A DNA stretch of 64,000 nt from Paenibacillus sp. FSL R5-0766 (GCF_037971845.1 NZ_CP150227.1:5084001-5148000); one strand, 5' to 3'; positions 8,801 through 17,566 are shown, counted from the stretch's first letter. Made by a program: numbers and translations. Notes: generated by a model not told the origin, from the letters alone.

Positions 8801-9268
8801 CTAAATCCGGATTAATTCATCCAGCGTGTTATCTCCCTGAATACTTGGTGTCATGACAATGGTGATCCGACTGGCTTCTCTGGAGACGATACACGCATAA
8901 TTTCCGGGTTTTAACTGAAACAGAACCCCTTCACACGTATCATCCGGCTCCAATTCACCGCCAGTGACATCATCCGCCGCTCCCAGATAGACGTGCCCAG
9001 ACGGAACTTGCAGATGATACACCTTTTCCCGTTCCGCTGCGTGATCTGGATCTGAATCCTCCTCTACATCCTCCAGGCTCCATTCCACCTCATACACTCC
9101 ATCCGTACCCAGATTCAAGAACAGACAATGACCTGCATTTACCTCAGCCAGCTCATCCACTGGAATGGACCACCAGTCCGAAGTATCCTGGGCACGATGC
9201 TTTAACGCTGCCAGATCATACAGGCACAATGTTGCCGTATCTGTAACCATTTGAAATGTTCCTCTCAT
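8801..9268 (-). CDS. DUF6386-like acidic protein
   Basis: A 155-residue soluble protein, first gene of the immunity-like cluster. MVTDTATLCLYDLAALKHR, DTSDWWSIPVDELAEVNAGH and CLFLNLGTDGVYEVEW match my memory of the small DUF6386 family; the middle is rich in D/E. The ATG at 9268 is chosen because AAGGGA lies nine bases upstream, while a GTG two codons earlier is too close to it. The family is found scattered beside SUKH-type genes, hence the tentative immunity role. It is divergent from the PilZ gene at 9457. Confidence 0.7.
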   Translation of the reverse strand: MRGTFQMVTDTATLCLYDLAALKHRAQDTSDWWSIPVDELAEVNAGHCLFLNLGTDGVYEVEWSLEDVEEDSDPDHAAEREKVYHLQVPSGHVYLGAADDVTGGELEPDDTCEGVLFQLKPGNYACIVSREASRITIVMTPSIQGDNTLDELIRI

Positions 9269-9456
9269 ATTCACCCGTCCCTTCTGTCTGATCCAGGTCT
9301 GACCTCAGAAATATATTCCATCATTATATCAAGCCTGATACACGTGTAAAAGGAACCCATGGACCATCTCTGCTTTCGCAACTCTTCATTTCTCGCTCCA
9401 AATGGTCGATATAAGCATAACTGACTTTTTTTGAACCTGATGGAGGAAGCCAAGCC

Positions 9457-9834
9457 ATGTCAATTAACAATAGAAAAGAACCCTTTCGCTACACATTGAA
9501 GGAACCGATCCACTTTGAGATCTATATTCTCAGCATCAACGGGGTTAACGCACCAGCCAAACCCATTCAGGCCGAACTCTGCGATATCAGTCGATCCGGC
9601 TGTCAGCTGTCATTTCCACTGTCCCTTCCTGTAGAGAATAACGATATTCGGATTGGAATGAATATGCTGCTCTTTGAAGACCCTCTATATATGGAAGGCA
9701 CTCTCCGCTGGGGTCAAGAAAAAAATACCTCATGGCATTATGGTGTTCAACTCGAAATGCAGGATGGGAACCAGGACCGTCTCTCTAGAGAGATGCGAAT
9801 GCTTGCAGGACAAGGCAAAATTATTGTGAAATAG
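9457..9834 (+). CDS. PilZ domain protein
   Basis: A 125-residue single-domain PilZ protein, a likely cyclic-di-GMP receptor. The ATG at 9457 follows GGAGGAAGCC. The N-terminal RKEPFRY supplies the basic residues of the ligand motif in an atypical form, and LCDISRSGCQLSF matches the (D/N)xSxxG motif, followed by WRWGQ-type strand residues (GTLRWGQEKNTSWHYGVQLE). No partner domain is attached, so output would go through another protein. The IS110 element lies directly downstream. Confidence 0.8.
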   Translation: MSINNRKEPFRYTLKEPIHFEIYILSINGVNAPAKPIQAELCDISRSGCQLSFPLSLPVENNDIRIGMNMLLFEDPLYMEGTLRWGQEKNTSWHYGVQLEMQDGNQDRLSREMRMLAGQGKIIVK

Positions 9835-9947
9835 TTAGATGCCATATAGCCTGATAACAAAAAAACAAAAACCAGCTAATGTTTGTCAAGCATTTCAGGT
9901 TGGATGAGTTTTCTTTTCATGTTATACTTTTTTCGACCAATGCAAAT

Positions 9948-9969
9948 AACCTCCACTGCAATGGAGGTT
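9948..9969. other. 8-bp stem hairpin after the IS110 transposase
   Basis: AACCTCCA pairs with TGGAGGTT around a 6-base loop, 15 bases past the transposase stop. It may be a transcript-end structure or part of the element's right end. No T-run follows on the minus strand. Confidence 0.5.
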
Positions 9970-9984
9970 TTGGTTAAATATGGA

Positions 9985-11163
9985 TTAAACTTGGTAGGGC
10001 TGGCCCTTCTGCAAGATGGCGAAAATGTGATGCAACAGCTTGTTTGCGCAGGCGATCACAGCCACCTTGTAGGGCTTGCCCTCGTTTCTTTTTTTCTCGT
10101 AGTACGAACGGATTCTTGCATTCGCATTCTTTCGCATTCCACATTGCACCGCTAAATATAGCGAACGTCTGAGCCTTTTAGAACCTCGTTTCGTGATTCG
10201 TGTACTTGTCGCTGTGAACTTTCCTGAACTGAAAATCCCGGGGTCAAGGCCCGCAAACGCCACAAGTTGCTTCGCATCACTAAACTGTTTCACATCACCT
10301 AGTTCAGCTACAATGGCTGCGGCCAGTTTCGTTCCAATTCCCGGGATACTTCTCACCAGTTCGACTTCGGGCAGATTTTCTGCGAGTTCCTCCATTTGTT
10401 TTTCGAGTTCCTCCAGTTGCTGAATCATCGTCAACAATAAAGAGACCATTCCGAGCAGTGCCTTGCTTTGAGCGGGGCTACGCCGAATTCCTCTCCATTC
10501 ATCCAGTACTTCCTCCAGTTTTCTCGCTTTTTCATGGGCCCATCGCTTGGAATGGGATCGTCCCGAATTACCCTGAATGACTTCATTCCAATTCGCCACA
10601 CTTCCCTCCAAACAATGAGACAGCACCGTCAATGATGTGGTTGAAAACACATTGTAAAATATCTGCTCATACGCCGGAAACACTTGCTCCAGCAAGGCTC
10701 TGCTGTTCAGCTTCGCCTGCACAAAGATTCCCGTGACAAACTCATGCTGCCGAGTCAAATGCTGTAGCTCTGTAAACGTCTCATCCCAATTTCGATGTGG
10801 CTTCACGTCGCCGCGATAGTACATCTCTGCCAGATGCCAAGCATCTGCAGCATCTGTTTTAACTTTGCGTAACTGCGTTCCCTTGGCTCGCTTGGATTGC
10901 AAGGGATTCACAATGTAGTAGGTGTAGCCACTCCGATTCAGACAGGACACCAAGGCACGATGGTAATGCCCAGTCGCTTCCAAAACAACCACAGGAGCAA
11001 CACCCGTTTCGGCTTGAAGGGCCCCTAACATCTCCGTGAATTGTTCGAATCCACTCGCAGCATGCTCAATGACGATAGCTTTGCCAACGGGTTCATTTCG
11101 TTTTTGAAACGCCTGTATCACACTTGAACCTTTAGCGACATCTACACCAACAACAGGTTCCAT
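9985..11163 (-). CDS. IS110-family transposase (DEDD recombinase)
   Basis: A 392-residue recombinase starting at the ATG at 11163 behind AAGGAGTGAGCAT; the longer upstream frame runs through the noncoding end of the element. The N-terminal RuvC-like DEDD domain shows VVGVDVAKGSS (first Asp), VVVLEATGHYH (Glu) and VKTDAADAWHLAEM (last two Asp). The C-terminal Transposase_20 region has VRSIPGIGTKLAAAIVAELG and FAGLDPGIFSSGKF, including the serine proposed as nucleophile in this family. It appears intact. It works with the bridge RNA encoded upstream to join element and target DNA. Confidence 0.93.
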   Translation of the reverse strand: MEPVVGVDVAKGSSVIQAFQKRNEPVGKAIVIEHAASGFEQFTEMLGALQAETGVAPVVVLEATGHYHRALVSCLNRSGYTYYIVNPLQSKRAKGTQLRKVKTDAADAWHLAEMYYRGDVKPHRNWDETFTELQHLTRQHEFVTGIFVQAKLNSRALLEQVFPAYEQIFYNVFSTTSLTVLSHCLEGSVANWNEVIQGNSGRSHSKRWAHEKARKLEEVLDEWRGIRRSPAQSKALLGMVSLLLTMIQQLEELEKQMEELAENLPEVELVRSIPGIGTKLAAAIVAELGDVKQFSDAKQLVAFAGLDPGIFSSGKFTATSTRITKRGSKRLRRSLYLAVQCGMRKNANARIRSYYEKKRNEGKPYKVAVIACANKLLHHIFAILQKGQPYQV

Positions 11164-11194
11164 ATGCTCACTCCTTATCTTTTGTTTCGCCGGT

Positions 11195-11360
11195 CCTTTC
11201 CACGATGGTTCCAAACCCATAGCTTCGCTTGTTATACGGGGTCAACTGCCCCTACCAGCCCAAACATGGTCTTTTGGAGGTCGTGGGAGAACTGTTTTTG
11301 TTACGAGGTCCTAGCCCCTAAAACCGCCACGTTCTCCCGGCTTCCCCCATCGTAAAACGA
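11195..11360 (-). ncRNA. Candidate IS110 bridge RNA
   Basis: The noncoding stretch just upstream of the transposase is highly structured on the minus strand. An outer stem pairs ACGATGG (complement of 11347-11353) with CCATCGT (complement of 11202-11208). Inside it GGGAGAAC (11331-11338) pairs with GTTCTCCC (11285-11292) around a 38-base loop, and a GGGG/CCCC hairpin follows near 11236-11252. Established knowledge: IS110 elements encode a bridge RNA of about 150-200 nt upstream of the recombinase, with loops that pair to target and donor DNA. Which loop is which was not resolved. Confidence 0.6.
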
Positions 11361-11364
11361 CCAC

Positions 11365-11434
11365 ATAAAAAGGCCAACCAGTAATTACTGGCTAACCTGA
11401 TAATACGAAAAACAGCCCAATCAAATTGGACTGT
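11365..11434 (-). terminator. Tandem terminators of the permease gene
   Basis: On the minus strand CAGTCCAA pairs with TTGGGCTG (11406-11434) followed by TTTTT. A second stem built on CCAGTAATTACTGG (11378-11391) is followed by CCTTTTT. The first lies directly after the permease stop. The second may belong to the IS edge. Confidence 0.75.
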
Positions 11435-11450
11435 CGCAAGATGAAACTCT

Positions 11451-12794
11451 TTATGCCGCTTTACTAACTGTCGCTGGTTGTTCCATTTTGGACCAGTTCA
11501 CGGTTTTTTCAAGAACCAGTGAGACCAATACCCCAATGACGAGACCATTACTTATGATCGGAATGAGGTACATGGGCAAAGTTTGAAAGGCCTCAGCAGG
11601 AATATTCATGACCGCAACTCCCGTGAGGACCGGCAGCGCTACACGATAGATCGTTTTAGAATTAAACGTTGTACCTTCAAGCGTTCTTAGTGCCGTGCCG
11701 AACATCTGAAGATAAGCCACGAACAAAACCGCACTGCCGACGCTTGGTGGTATTTGTGCAAAAAATGCTGTCACTGAAGGTGTAAGACCTATCACACATA
11801 ACATCCCCGCTCCAATTATCAAGGCAGCACGACGCAGAATGCGAGTACTCTCCAGGAATCCGATCGATGATGCAAATAAACCAAAGGGCAGCACACCTAC
11901 ACAGGCTGACAACATCGTGAACAGACCCGTTAGCGCATAGGAATGCCTATACTGACGGCTTGTTGTTTCTGTCCGGTATAGTTTCTCAACTGTGCTTAAT
12001 GTGGTGATCAAATTCGTCATGTTCACCAACCCCACGAAAAATGCAGTAATGACAATACCCGGTTCCCATCTGGGTGCTCCCCACGGAAACAGTTCAAGAC
12101 CTGCCGGGGCCTGATTAGGCTGTCCGCCATGCTGTCCAGGAAACAATAGACTATAAGCGATCCAGCCTGCCACAATCCCAATCAGGATCGCGTAGTTCCC
12201 CAGTTTCCCCCTACCCTTTAATTGAATCCATGCCACCAAAAATGCAATGACAACGGACAATGCGGCAACAGGCAGATCGAAACGACCAAACTCCGTATAT
12301 CCAATCATGCCTTTGAAAAAATTCATCGTTAATTGAATCGTCATTAGAAACAACATGGCACTCTTCACCATAGGTGTGAACAGCTTTTGCAGCACTTGCG
12401 CTGCTCCCAGCCAACCCAGAATCACCATCGTTAGTCCCGCTAACAGAAAACCTGCAGCCAACCCACCGCCAATACGCTCCAAACTCATACCGGCCGATGA
12501 AGCAGACACCGTCAAACTTAGCGTCAATCCCCACCATAACCCTGAAGGACCATCCATAATCGCATATCGATGACCGAATACGGCTTGAAGAATACACACT
12601 GCTCCGGTAAGGATAAATGCGTGCTGCATGGAGGCAGCGATGGCATCCGGAGACAGATGAAAATTATGTCCAATGGATAGCGGAACAACAACGGTATTGG
12701 TAAACAGGAAGAAAAACCACTGTATACCTGCCAAAATCAGTGAAGATACGTCCTTCATATTCTTTTGTAAAAAATGCTCTTGATGTCTGTTCAT
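11451..12794 (-). CDS. NCS2-family nucleobase (uracil/xanthine-type) permease
   Basis: A 447-residue inner-membrane transporter with about 12-14 helices. GIQWFFFLFTNTVVVPLSIG, the MDGPSGLWWGLTLSLT segment and FVGLVNMTNLITTLSTVEKL follow the NCS2 pattern, in which substrate is held by residues of helices 3, 8 and 10. It resembles putative purine permeases of the YbbY type rather than a classical UraA. The ATG at 12794 follows AAAGGAT; a GTG seven codons earlier lacks a ribosome site. It follows the ankyrin gene by about 50 bases and is probably co-transcribed. No purine riboswitch was seen upstream. Confidence 0.82.
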   Translation of the reverse strand: MNRHQEHFLQKNMKDVSSLILAGIQWFFFLFTNTVVVPLSIGHNFHLSPDAIAASMQHAFILTGAVCILQAVFGHRYAIMDGPSGLWWGLTLSLTVSASSAGMSLERIGGGLAAGFLLAGLTMVILGWLGAAQVLQKLFTPMVKSAMLFLMTIQLTMNFFKGMIGYTEFGRFDLPVAALSVVIAFLVAWIQLKGRGKLGNYAILIGIVAGWIAYSLLFPGQHGGQPNQAPAGLELFPWGAPRWEPGIVITAFFVGLVNMTNLITTLSTVEKLYRTETTSRQYRHSYALTGLFTMLSACVGVLPFGLFASSIGFLESTRILRRAALIIGAGMLCVIGLTPSVTAFFAQIPPSVGSAVLFVAYLQMFGTALRTLEGTTFNSKTIYRVALPVLTGVAVMNIPAEAFQTLPMYLIPIISNGLVIGVLVSLVLEKTVNWSKMEQPATVSKAA

Positions 12795-12844
12795 TCGTTT
12801 GGAATATCCTTTCACTGTTCTGTATCATAAATGTATAAGTCTCT

Positions 12845-13432
12845 TCAGACTTGGGTTAATAGTCGTTCCATCTCGGCATACCGATGACGGCTCGCATGTG
12901 CAAGCGGTGTAATCCCGTCCCGATCCGTGATCTTTGGATCTGCACCATATTGCAAAAGCAAGGCAACAATCTGCTGGTGACGCGGCCCACCATCTCCCAA
13001 AATGACCGCTTCCAGCAAGGCTGTCCACCCCAGGTTGTTGATATGGTTCACATCCACATCACTGCGTGTCAGCAGAAGCTCCACAATGTCCACATGGCCC
13101 CGATCCGCTGCTGGGATAAGAGCTGTGCCGCCAAAACGATTTGTTAACCTTGTATCTGCACCTGCAGTAATCGCCAATTCGACCATGTCATACATCCCCT
13201 CAGCACTCGCATATAACAGCAGGTTGTCTAATCGTGCATCCCGAAGATTAATGTCTGCTCCGGCATCCACTAACATCCTTGCCGTGTCTATCTTGTTACC
13301 GTGCACCGCAGCCAGCAGAGGTGTTCGCCCCAATGCATCCCGTTCATTCAACCGGCTACCCTGTTGTGTGATAAATCGAATGACCTCATCGGTATGGCCC
13401 GCTTGAGCAGCATCATGTATTGTTCTAACCAC
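12845..13432 (-). CDS. Ankyrin-repeat protein
   Basis: A 195-residue soluble protein made of about six ankyrin repeats (for example GRTPLLAAVHGNKIDTARML, then VDAGADINLRDARLDNLLLY and GGTALIPAADRGHVDIVELL). There is no signal peptide. The GTG start at 13432 follows GGAGGATAAAACAAC. Ankyrin repeats mediate protein binding, and the partner is unknown. It lies directly upstream of the permease in the same orientation and divergent from a LysR gene, which suggests LysR control of both. Confidence 0.85.
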   Translation of the reverse strand: MVRTIHDAAQAGHTDEVIRFITQQGSRLNERDALGRTPLLAAVHGNKIDTARMLVDAGADINLRDARLDNLLLYASAEGMYDMVELAITAGADTRLTNRFGGTALIPAADRGHVDIVELLLTRSDVDVNHINNLGWTALLEAVILGDGGPRHQQIVALLLQYGADPKITDRDGITPLAHASRHRYAEMERLLTQV

Positions 13433-13521
13433 GTTGTTTTATCCTCCAATTCAAGGTCTTTCTCATGCAGTAATATTCATATAGAAACCAAACCCTGTTA
13501 GTCAGGTATGCAAATCTAATG

Positions 13522-13533
13522 TATGGTAACATA
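13522..13533. promoter_or_regulatory. Possible LysR-type operator
   Basis: TATGGTAACATA is a 4-bp inverted repeat with T-N10-A geometry in the 184-bp gap between the divergent ankyrin and lysR genes. LysR regulators commonly bind T-N11-A sites at this place; the match is weak. Confidence 0.3.
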
Positions 13534-13616
13534 AGATCGTAGTATATTAAAAATACATGTTTTGTTGGCTTTCCATACGAATTACATATACATTGCAGGC
13601 GAAGGAGAACAACCAC

Positions 13617-14519
13617 TTGGATATCAAACAATGTCGCTATTTTATTGCCATTGCTGAGGAGAAACAGATTACAGCAGCAGCCCGAAGACTTCACATGGCT
13701 CAGCCACCCTTAAGCCAGCAGCTTAAGTTAATGGAAGAAGAGCTTGGTGTGATTCTATTTGAACGCAAAGGGCGCATGATGGAGCTAACGCAGGCGGGTC
13801 GCAGCTTCTATGATTATGCGGTTACCTTGACCAAATATATGGAGGAAGCTGTAATGGAGATGCAAAGTTTCCGTCACGGCATACGGGGCAAACTCGCCAT
13901 CGGCATCAATACCATATCGGATCGCCTGATCCCGCAAGCACTGCAACAGTTTCGCACCACCCACCCACAGGTTACCTATAAAATTCAACAAAATGAATCT
14001 GCGCAATTATGCCGCCTGCTGGAAGATGGCAAAGTTGAACTCGCCTGTGTACGCATGCCTGTCCAGACAGAACGCTATGAGGTGCTGCATCTGCCACAGG
14101 AGCCCCTTTTCTATATTTCTTCAACACCGCTTGATAGTCCGACAGAGGTGGGACCAGGAGCGGAGATGGGGACTTATTTTGAGCAGCTTACAGGTATCCC
14201 TCTACTGCTTCCAAGCACAGAAGGACTCGGTATGTTCGAGTTGATTCTGGACAAGTTCCGGGAGCATCAGGTTACCCCCTCCATCATGGGTGAGTGCTCA
14301 GACATTAATATGTTGCTCGAGCTGGTCCAACTCGGCTTCGCCAGTTCCATCGTGCCTCACACGGTACTACAGCTATATCACGAGCACCCATTCCACGTAT
14401 ATCGTATCCAGGACCAGCATTCCACGGTTGGCTCGGCGCTGGTCTGGCTGCAGAACCGTTATCTGTCCAAGCCTGCACAACACTTTGTGCAATTGGTTCA
14501 GGGGATGCTTCCCGTGTAA
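13617..14519 (+). CDS. LysR-family transcriptional regulator
   Basis: A 300-residue regulator. The TTG start at 13617 is chosen because GAAGGAGAACAACCAC precedes it and the protein then begins at the usual place, LDIKQCRYFIAIAEEKQIT. The N-terminal HTH (AARRLHMAQPPLSQQLKLME) is followed by a linker helix and a periplasmic-binding-like effector domain from about residue 90 (GKLAIGINTISDRLIPQAL). It resembles the CatR/CynR-like branch. It is divergent from the ankyrin-permease unit, its likely target; the effector is unknown. Confidence 0.88.
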   Translation: MDIKQCRYFIAIAEEKQITAAARRLHMAQPPLSQQLKLMEEELGVILFERKGRMMELTQAGRSFYDYAVTLTKYMEEAVMEMQSFRHGIRGKLAIGINTISDRLIPQALQQFRTTHPQVTYKIQQNESAQLCRLLEDGKVELACVRMPVQTERYEVLHLPQEPLFYISSTPLDSPTEVGPGAEMGTYFEQLTGIPLLLPSTEGLGMFELILDKFREHQVTPSIMGECSDINMLLELVQLGFASSIVPHTVLQLYHEHPFHVYRIQDQHSTVGSALVWLQNRYLSKPAQHFVQLVQGMLPV

Positions 14520-14535
14520 AAAACTATAAGCAAAA

Positions 14536-14586
14536 AAAACAGCAGCTTTACCGGATTACATTCATTCCGGTAAAGCTGCTGTTTCA
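14536..14586. terminator. Bidirectional terminator between lysR and bglP
   Basis: AAACAGCAGCTTTACCGG pairs with CCGGTAAAGCTGCTGTTT around an 11-base loop, with A-rich and T-rich flanks. It can end transcripts of both converging genes. Confidence 0.9.
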
Positions 14587-14595
14587 TTTTTATGG

Positions 14596-16500
14596 TTAAG
14601 CTTTAGCTGTGAACAACAAGTCTTTTTCTTTGATCGTAGTGCGACCAGCAGACTCAATGGACTCATACTGATGCATGTTTGTAATAATGACTGGTGTAAT
14701 CGTTGTGTAACCGGCTTTTTCGATCTCTTCCCGGTCAAACTCCATCAATACATCACCTACGGTAACCTTCGCACCTGCTTGAACTTTAGGAGAGAAGAAT
14801 TGACCTTTCAGCTTCACGGTATCAATCCCGATATGAATCAACATCTCTGCGCCTGTGTCACTTACCAAACCAATGGCATGTCCACTCTTCGATAACGAGA
14901 ACACGGTTCCGTTGATCGGAGATACGACGCGACCTTCAGATGGTTGAATTGCGAATCCTTTACCCATAATTTCTTCAGAGAATGCAGGGTCTGGCACTTC
15001 GCTCAGCGGTTTAACTTCACCTGTGATTGGGCTGAATACTTGCTCATCTTGTGCTTTTGCTTCTTCAGTTACAGCAGCAGAAGTTGTTGCTGCTGGTGCC
15101 GGCTCAGCTGCTGGTGCAGCTACTGGCTCTGATGCATTTTCTTCCTGGAACCCAAGAATGTACGTCAGTACTGCCGCAGCTACGATGGCAATCAAACCAC
15201 CAGCCAGAGCATAGAGCAGTGTGCTAATTGCTGGACTGATAAATGCTGCCACACTCGGCAGACCTGCAAGTCCTGTAATAACGTAAGATTTAACATTGAA
15301 GATACCCATGAACCCACCGGCAATCGCTCCCCCGATAAGGGCTGCAATAAACGGTTTTTTGAACTTCATGTTGATACCGTACATCGCTGGTTCCGTAATC
15401 CCCATGACAGCCGTAAGACCTGTGGAATAAGCAAGGGATTTGGTTTTGCTATTTCTCGATCTGAGACCTACACCAAATGCTGCGCCACCTTGTGCCAAGT
15501 TAGCTGCAAACATCAGTGGAATGATAAAGTCGTAACCCAGTGTTGTCATTGAACCTACAACGATTGGCAGCAACGCATAGTGCATACCTGTAATGATCAG
15601 CAGTGACATCGTACCACCAATCAAGATACTTGCGAAGATGGACATGTTATCGAACAACCATGAAATACCACCTGACAAACCATTACCAAGAACCGTACCC
15701 AATGGACCTACTGTCATCAACGTCAGTGGAACCATAATTAACAGTGTTACTGTTGGAACAACCAAGAGTTTAAGTGAAGCATGTGTTACACGATCAACGG
15801 CTTTCTCTACATAAGAAGCAATCCAGATGGCGAGAATGATCGGAATTACTGTGGAGGAATACGTTGCGGCAATGACTTTAATGCCTGCAAATGTTGAATC
15901 CCCTTCAGCAAGTAACGCGGTAATCGTTGGATGCATTATACCTGCGGCAAGTGCCGCGCCAATGTACATATTGCTACCCAGTTTACGTGCAGCACTGATC
16001 GCCAGAATGATTGGCAGGAAGTAGAATGCACCGTCACCAATTGCGGACAAAATGATGTAAGTCGAGCTGGTATCGGACAACCAGCCCAGGGCAACAAGGA
16101 TAGCCACGATCCCTTTGATCATACCTGCACCTGTAATCGCTGGCAGAATCGGTGTAAATATACCGGAAATGAAGTCGAACAACGCACTTACCGGATTTCT
16201 CTTTTTCTTTTCTCCAGTTGAGGCACTTGATGCTGCATTATCTGCGTTTGGAGATTTGGACATGTTGCCAACAAGTGCGTTATACACGATAGGCACATCG
16301 TTACCGATGATGACCTGAAACTGTCCACCGTTCTCCATAACACCCATAACGCCTGGTGTATTTTTCAGCGTCGCTTTGTCCGCTTTTTTGTTGTCATTGA
16401 GGTTGAATCTGAGTCTTGTCATACAGTGTGTGACTTGATCGATATTCTCTTCGCCACCGACAAGCTTCAAAATATCCTTGGACAATTGTTGTTTATCCAT
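14596..16500 (-). CDS. bglP: PTS beta-glucoside transporter, EIIBCA fusion
   Basis: A 634-residue membrane protein that imports and phosphorylates beta-glucosides. EIIB (about 1-90) carries the phosphocysteine C26 in DQVTHCMTRLRF. EIIC (about 105-455) contains about ten helices with GITEPAMYGINMKFKKPF. After an alanine-rich linker, EIIA (about 490-630) carries the phospho-histidine in EMLIHIGIDTVKLKGQ. The full-length BCA order matches Bacillus BglP. The ATG at 16500 follows AAAGGAGCAAAACACA. A LicT antiterminator site and an overlapping terminator fill the leader, so expression needs LicT. Confidence 0.93.
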   Translation of the reverse strand: MDKQQLSKDILKLVGGEENIDQVTHCMTRLRFNLNDNKKADKATLKNTPGVMGVMENGGQFQVIIGNDVPIVYNALVGNMSKSPNADNAASSASTGEKKKRNPVSALFDFISGIFTPILPAITGAGMIKGIVAILVALGWLSDTSSTYIILSAIGDGAFYFLPIILAISAARKLGSNMYIGAALAAGIMHPTITALLAEGDSTFAGIKVIAATYSSTVIPIILAIWIASYVEKAVDRVTHASLKLLVVPTVTLLIMVPLTLMTVGPLGTVLGNGLSGGISWLFDNMSIFASILIGGTMSLLIITGMHYALLPIVVGSMTTLGYDFIIPLMFAANLAQGGAAFGVGLRSRNSKTKSLAYSTGLTAVMGITEPAMYGINMKFKKPFIAALIGGAIAGGFMGIFNVKSYVITGLAGLPSVAAFISPAISTLLYALAGGLIAIVAAAVLTYILGFQEENASEPVAAPAAEPAPAATTSAAVTEEAKAQDEQVFSPITGEVKPLSEVPDPAFSEEIMGKGFAIQPSEGRVVSPINGTVFSLSKSGHAIGLVSDTGAEMLIHIGIDTVKLKGQFFSPKVQAGAKVTVGDVLMEFDREEIEKAGYTTITPVIITNMHQYESIESAGRTTIKEKDLLFTAKA

Positions 16501-16533
16501 TGTGTTTTGCTCCTTTTATGTGTAATGAAGGTT

Positions 16534-16602
16534 AAAAAAAAACCTAAACACTGAATAATGACAAAGCAGAAAAGCTTATCATTATTCAACGTTTAGGTTT
16601 TG
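16534..16602 (-). terminator. LicT-controlled leader terminator of bglP
   Basis: On the minus strand AAAACCTAAAC-TTGAATAATGA pairs with TCATTATTCA-GTTTAGGTTTT and runs into T9, just upstream of bglP. Its 5' arm overlaps the antiterminator at 16591-16624, so the two structures exclude each other. Confidence 0.9.
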
Positions 16603-16624
16603 CCTTTTTAGCAGTAACAATCCC
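16591..16624 (-). promoter_or_regulatory. RAT antiterminator site for LicT (bglP leader)
   Basis: The minus strand reads GGGATTGTTACTGC, six bases, then GGCAAAACCTAAAC. This is a close match to the ribonucleic antiterminator consensus bound by BglG/LicT proteins. LicT binding stabilises it and prevents the terminator at 16534-16602. Confidence 0.9.
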
Positions 16625-16628
16625 AATT

Positions 16629-17480
16629 TTATTCAATTGTTTGTTCATTTCTGACAACTCGTTCAATATGAATGGTCAGATACAATATCTCTTCCTTGGA
16701 CAACACCCGATTATAGATCTTACGCGTATAGTCACTGATCCTTACTGCACATGCATGTGCTTCCGGATACTGCTTGCTCACCAAGTCATGAAGGGGATTA
16801 TCTTCTTCTTTATCTTCAATCGCCGTTCCTTGCAACACACGTTGGGCAAAGAACTTCAGATGAGTTAAAAATCGATAATAACTCAATGAATCTTCATCAA
16901 GTTCAATCACAAAGCTACGTCTTACGATGTTAAGTATGTCCTTAACAATGTTTGTAATACTGATCGTTTCCCTCATCTCACCGTTCATCTGGGCATTAAC
17001 CAGATGCATTGCAATGAATGCGCATTCGTCTTCGGGTAACAGGACACCTAACGTTTCCTCAATAATCTGTAGCGCCTTGAGTCCAATGGCATATTCCTTC
17101 CGGTACATGCGCTTGATCTCCCAGAACAATGCGTTACGGATCTGCAATCCTTGACGATGTCGATCAATGGCAAAATGAATATGATCCGTCAGTGAAATGT
17201 AGATGCTTTCATGCAGCTTCTCACCTAACACCGTCTCGGCATAACGGATAATCTCATCCGAGCACTCGACATATTCAACCGGGATATCAGACAGAAGTGT
17301 TTTGAGTTTCTGTGATACTTCCTTACTTTCAAGCGAGAATATTTTTTCGACGAGACTCTCGTCAATCGATTCACCAGTATGCTTTTTGAAGGCAATTCCA
17401 CGTCCCATAACGACCAGTTCGTTTCCTCCCGGATCAATTACGGTAACTACGTTGTTGTTCAGCACCTTCTCAATTTTCAT
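16629..17480 (-). CDS. licT: BglG/LicT-family transcriptional antiterminator
   Basis: A 283-residue RNA-binding antiterminator. The CAT domain (about 1-58, MKIEKVLNNNVVTVID) binds RAT RNA. PRD1 (about 65-165) has LTDHIHFAIDRHRQG with the phosphorylatable histidines, and PRD2 (about 170-275) ends in YLTIHIERVVRNE. Phosphorylation by the PTS sets its activity: BglP inhibits without substrate, HPr activates when preferred sugar is absent. The ATG follows AAGGTGATG. Its own leader has a RAT/terminator pair, so it autoregulates. It is followed by bglP after 128 bases. Confidence 0.93.
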   Translation of the reverse strand: MKIEKVLNNNVVTVIDPGGNELVVMGRGIAFKKHTGESIDESLVEKIFSLESKEVSQKLKTLLSDIPVEYVECSDEIIRYAETVLGEKLHESIYISLTDHIHFAIDRHRQGLQIRNALFWEIKRMYRKEYAIGLKALQIIEETLGVLLPEDECAFIAMHLVNAQMNGEMRETISITNIVKDILNIVRRSFVIELDEDSLSYYRFLTHLKFFAQRVLQGTAIEDKEEDNPLHDLVSKQYPEAHACAVRISDYTRKIYNRVLSKEEILYLTIHIERVVRNEQTIE

Positions 17481-17512
17481 TTCTTCACATCACCTTGCAC
17501 CGTCAAAGTAGT

Positions 17513-17566
17513 AAAAGGCAAAACCAAAGCAGGTCACGAAATATGCCCCGCTTCTGGTTTTGCCTG
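17513..17566 (-). terminator. LicT-controlled leader terminator of licT
   Basis: AGGCAAAACCAGAAGC pairs with GCTTTGGTTTTGCCT on the minus strand, followed by TTTTAC. It overlaps the RAT site at its 5' side and lies 32 bases before licT. Confidence 0.85.

Larger units (their letters stand above)
9858..11395 (-). mobile_element. IS110-family insertion sequence (boundaries approximate)
   Basis: The element consists of one DEDD transposase gene, a structured noncoding 5' end, and no terminal inverted repeats, as expected for IS110. The stated ends are those inside an 8-base direct repeat CCTGATAA (9850-9857 and 11396-11403). The similarity extends weakly on both sides, so it could mark the recombined core or simply two related flanking hairpins. 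A true right end just past about 11360 is equally possible. It sits between the PilZ gene and the permease terminators and does not disrupt a recognisable gene. Confidence 0.6.
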
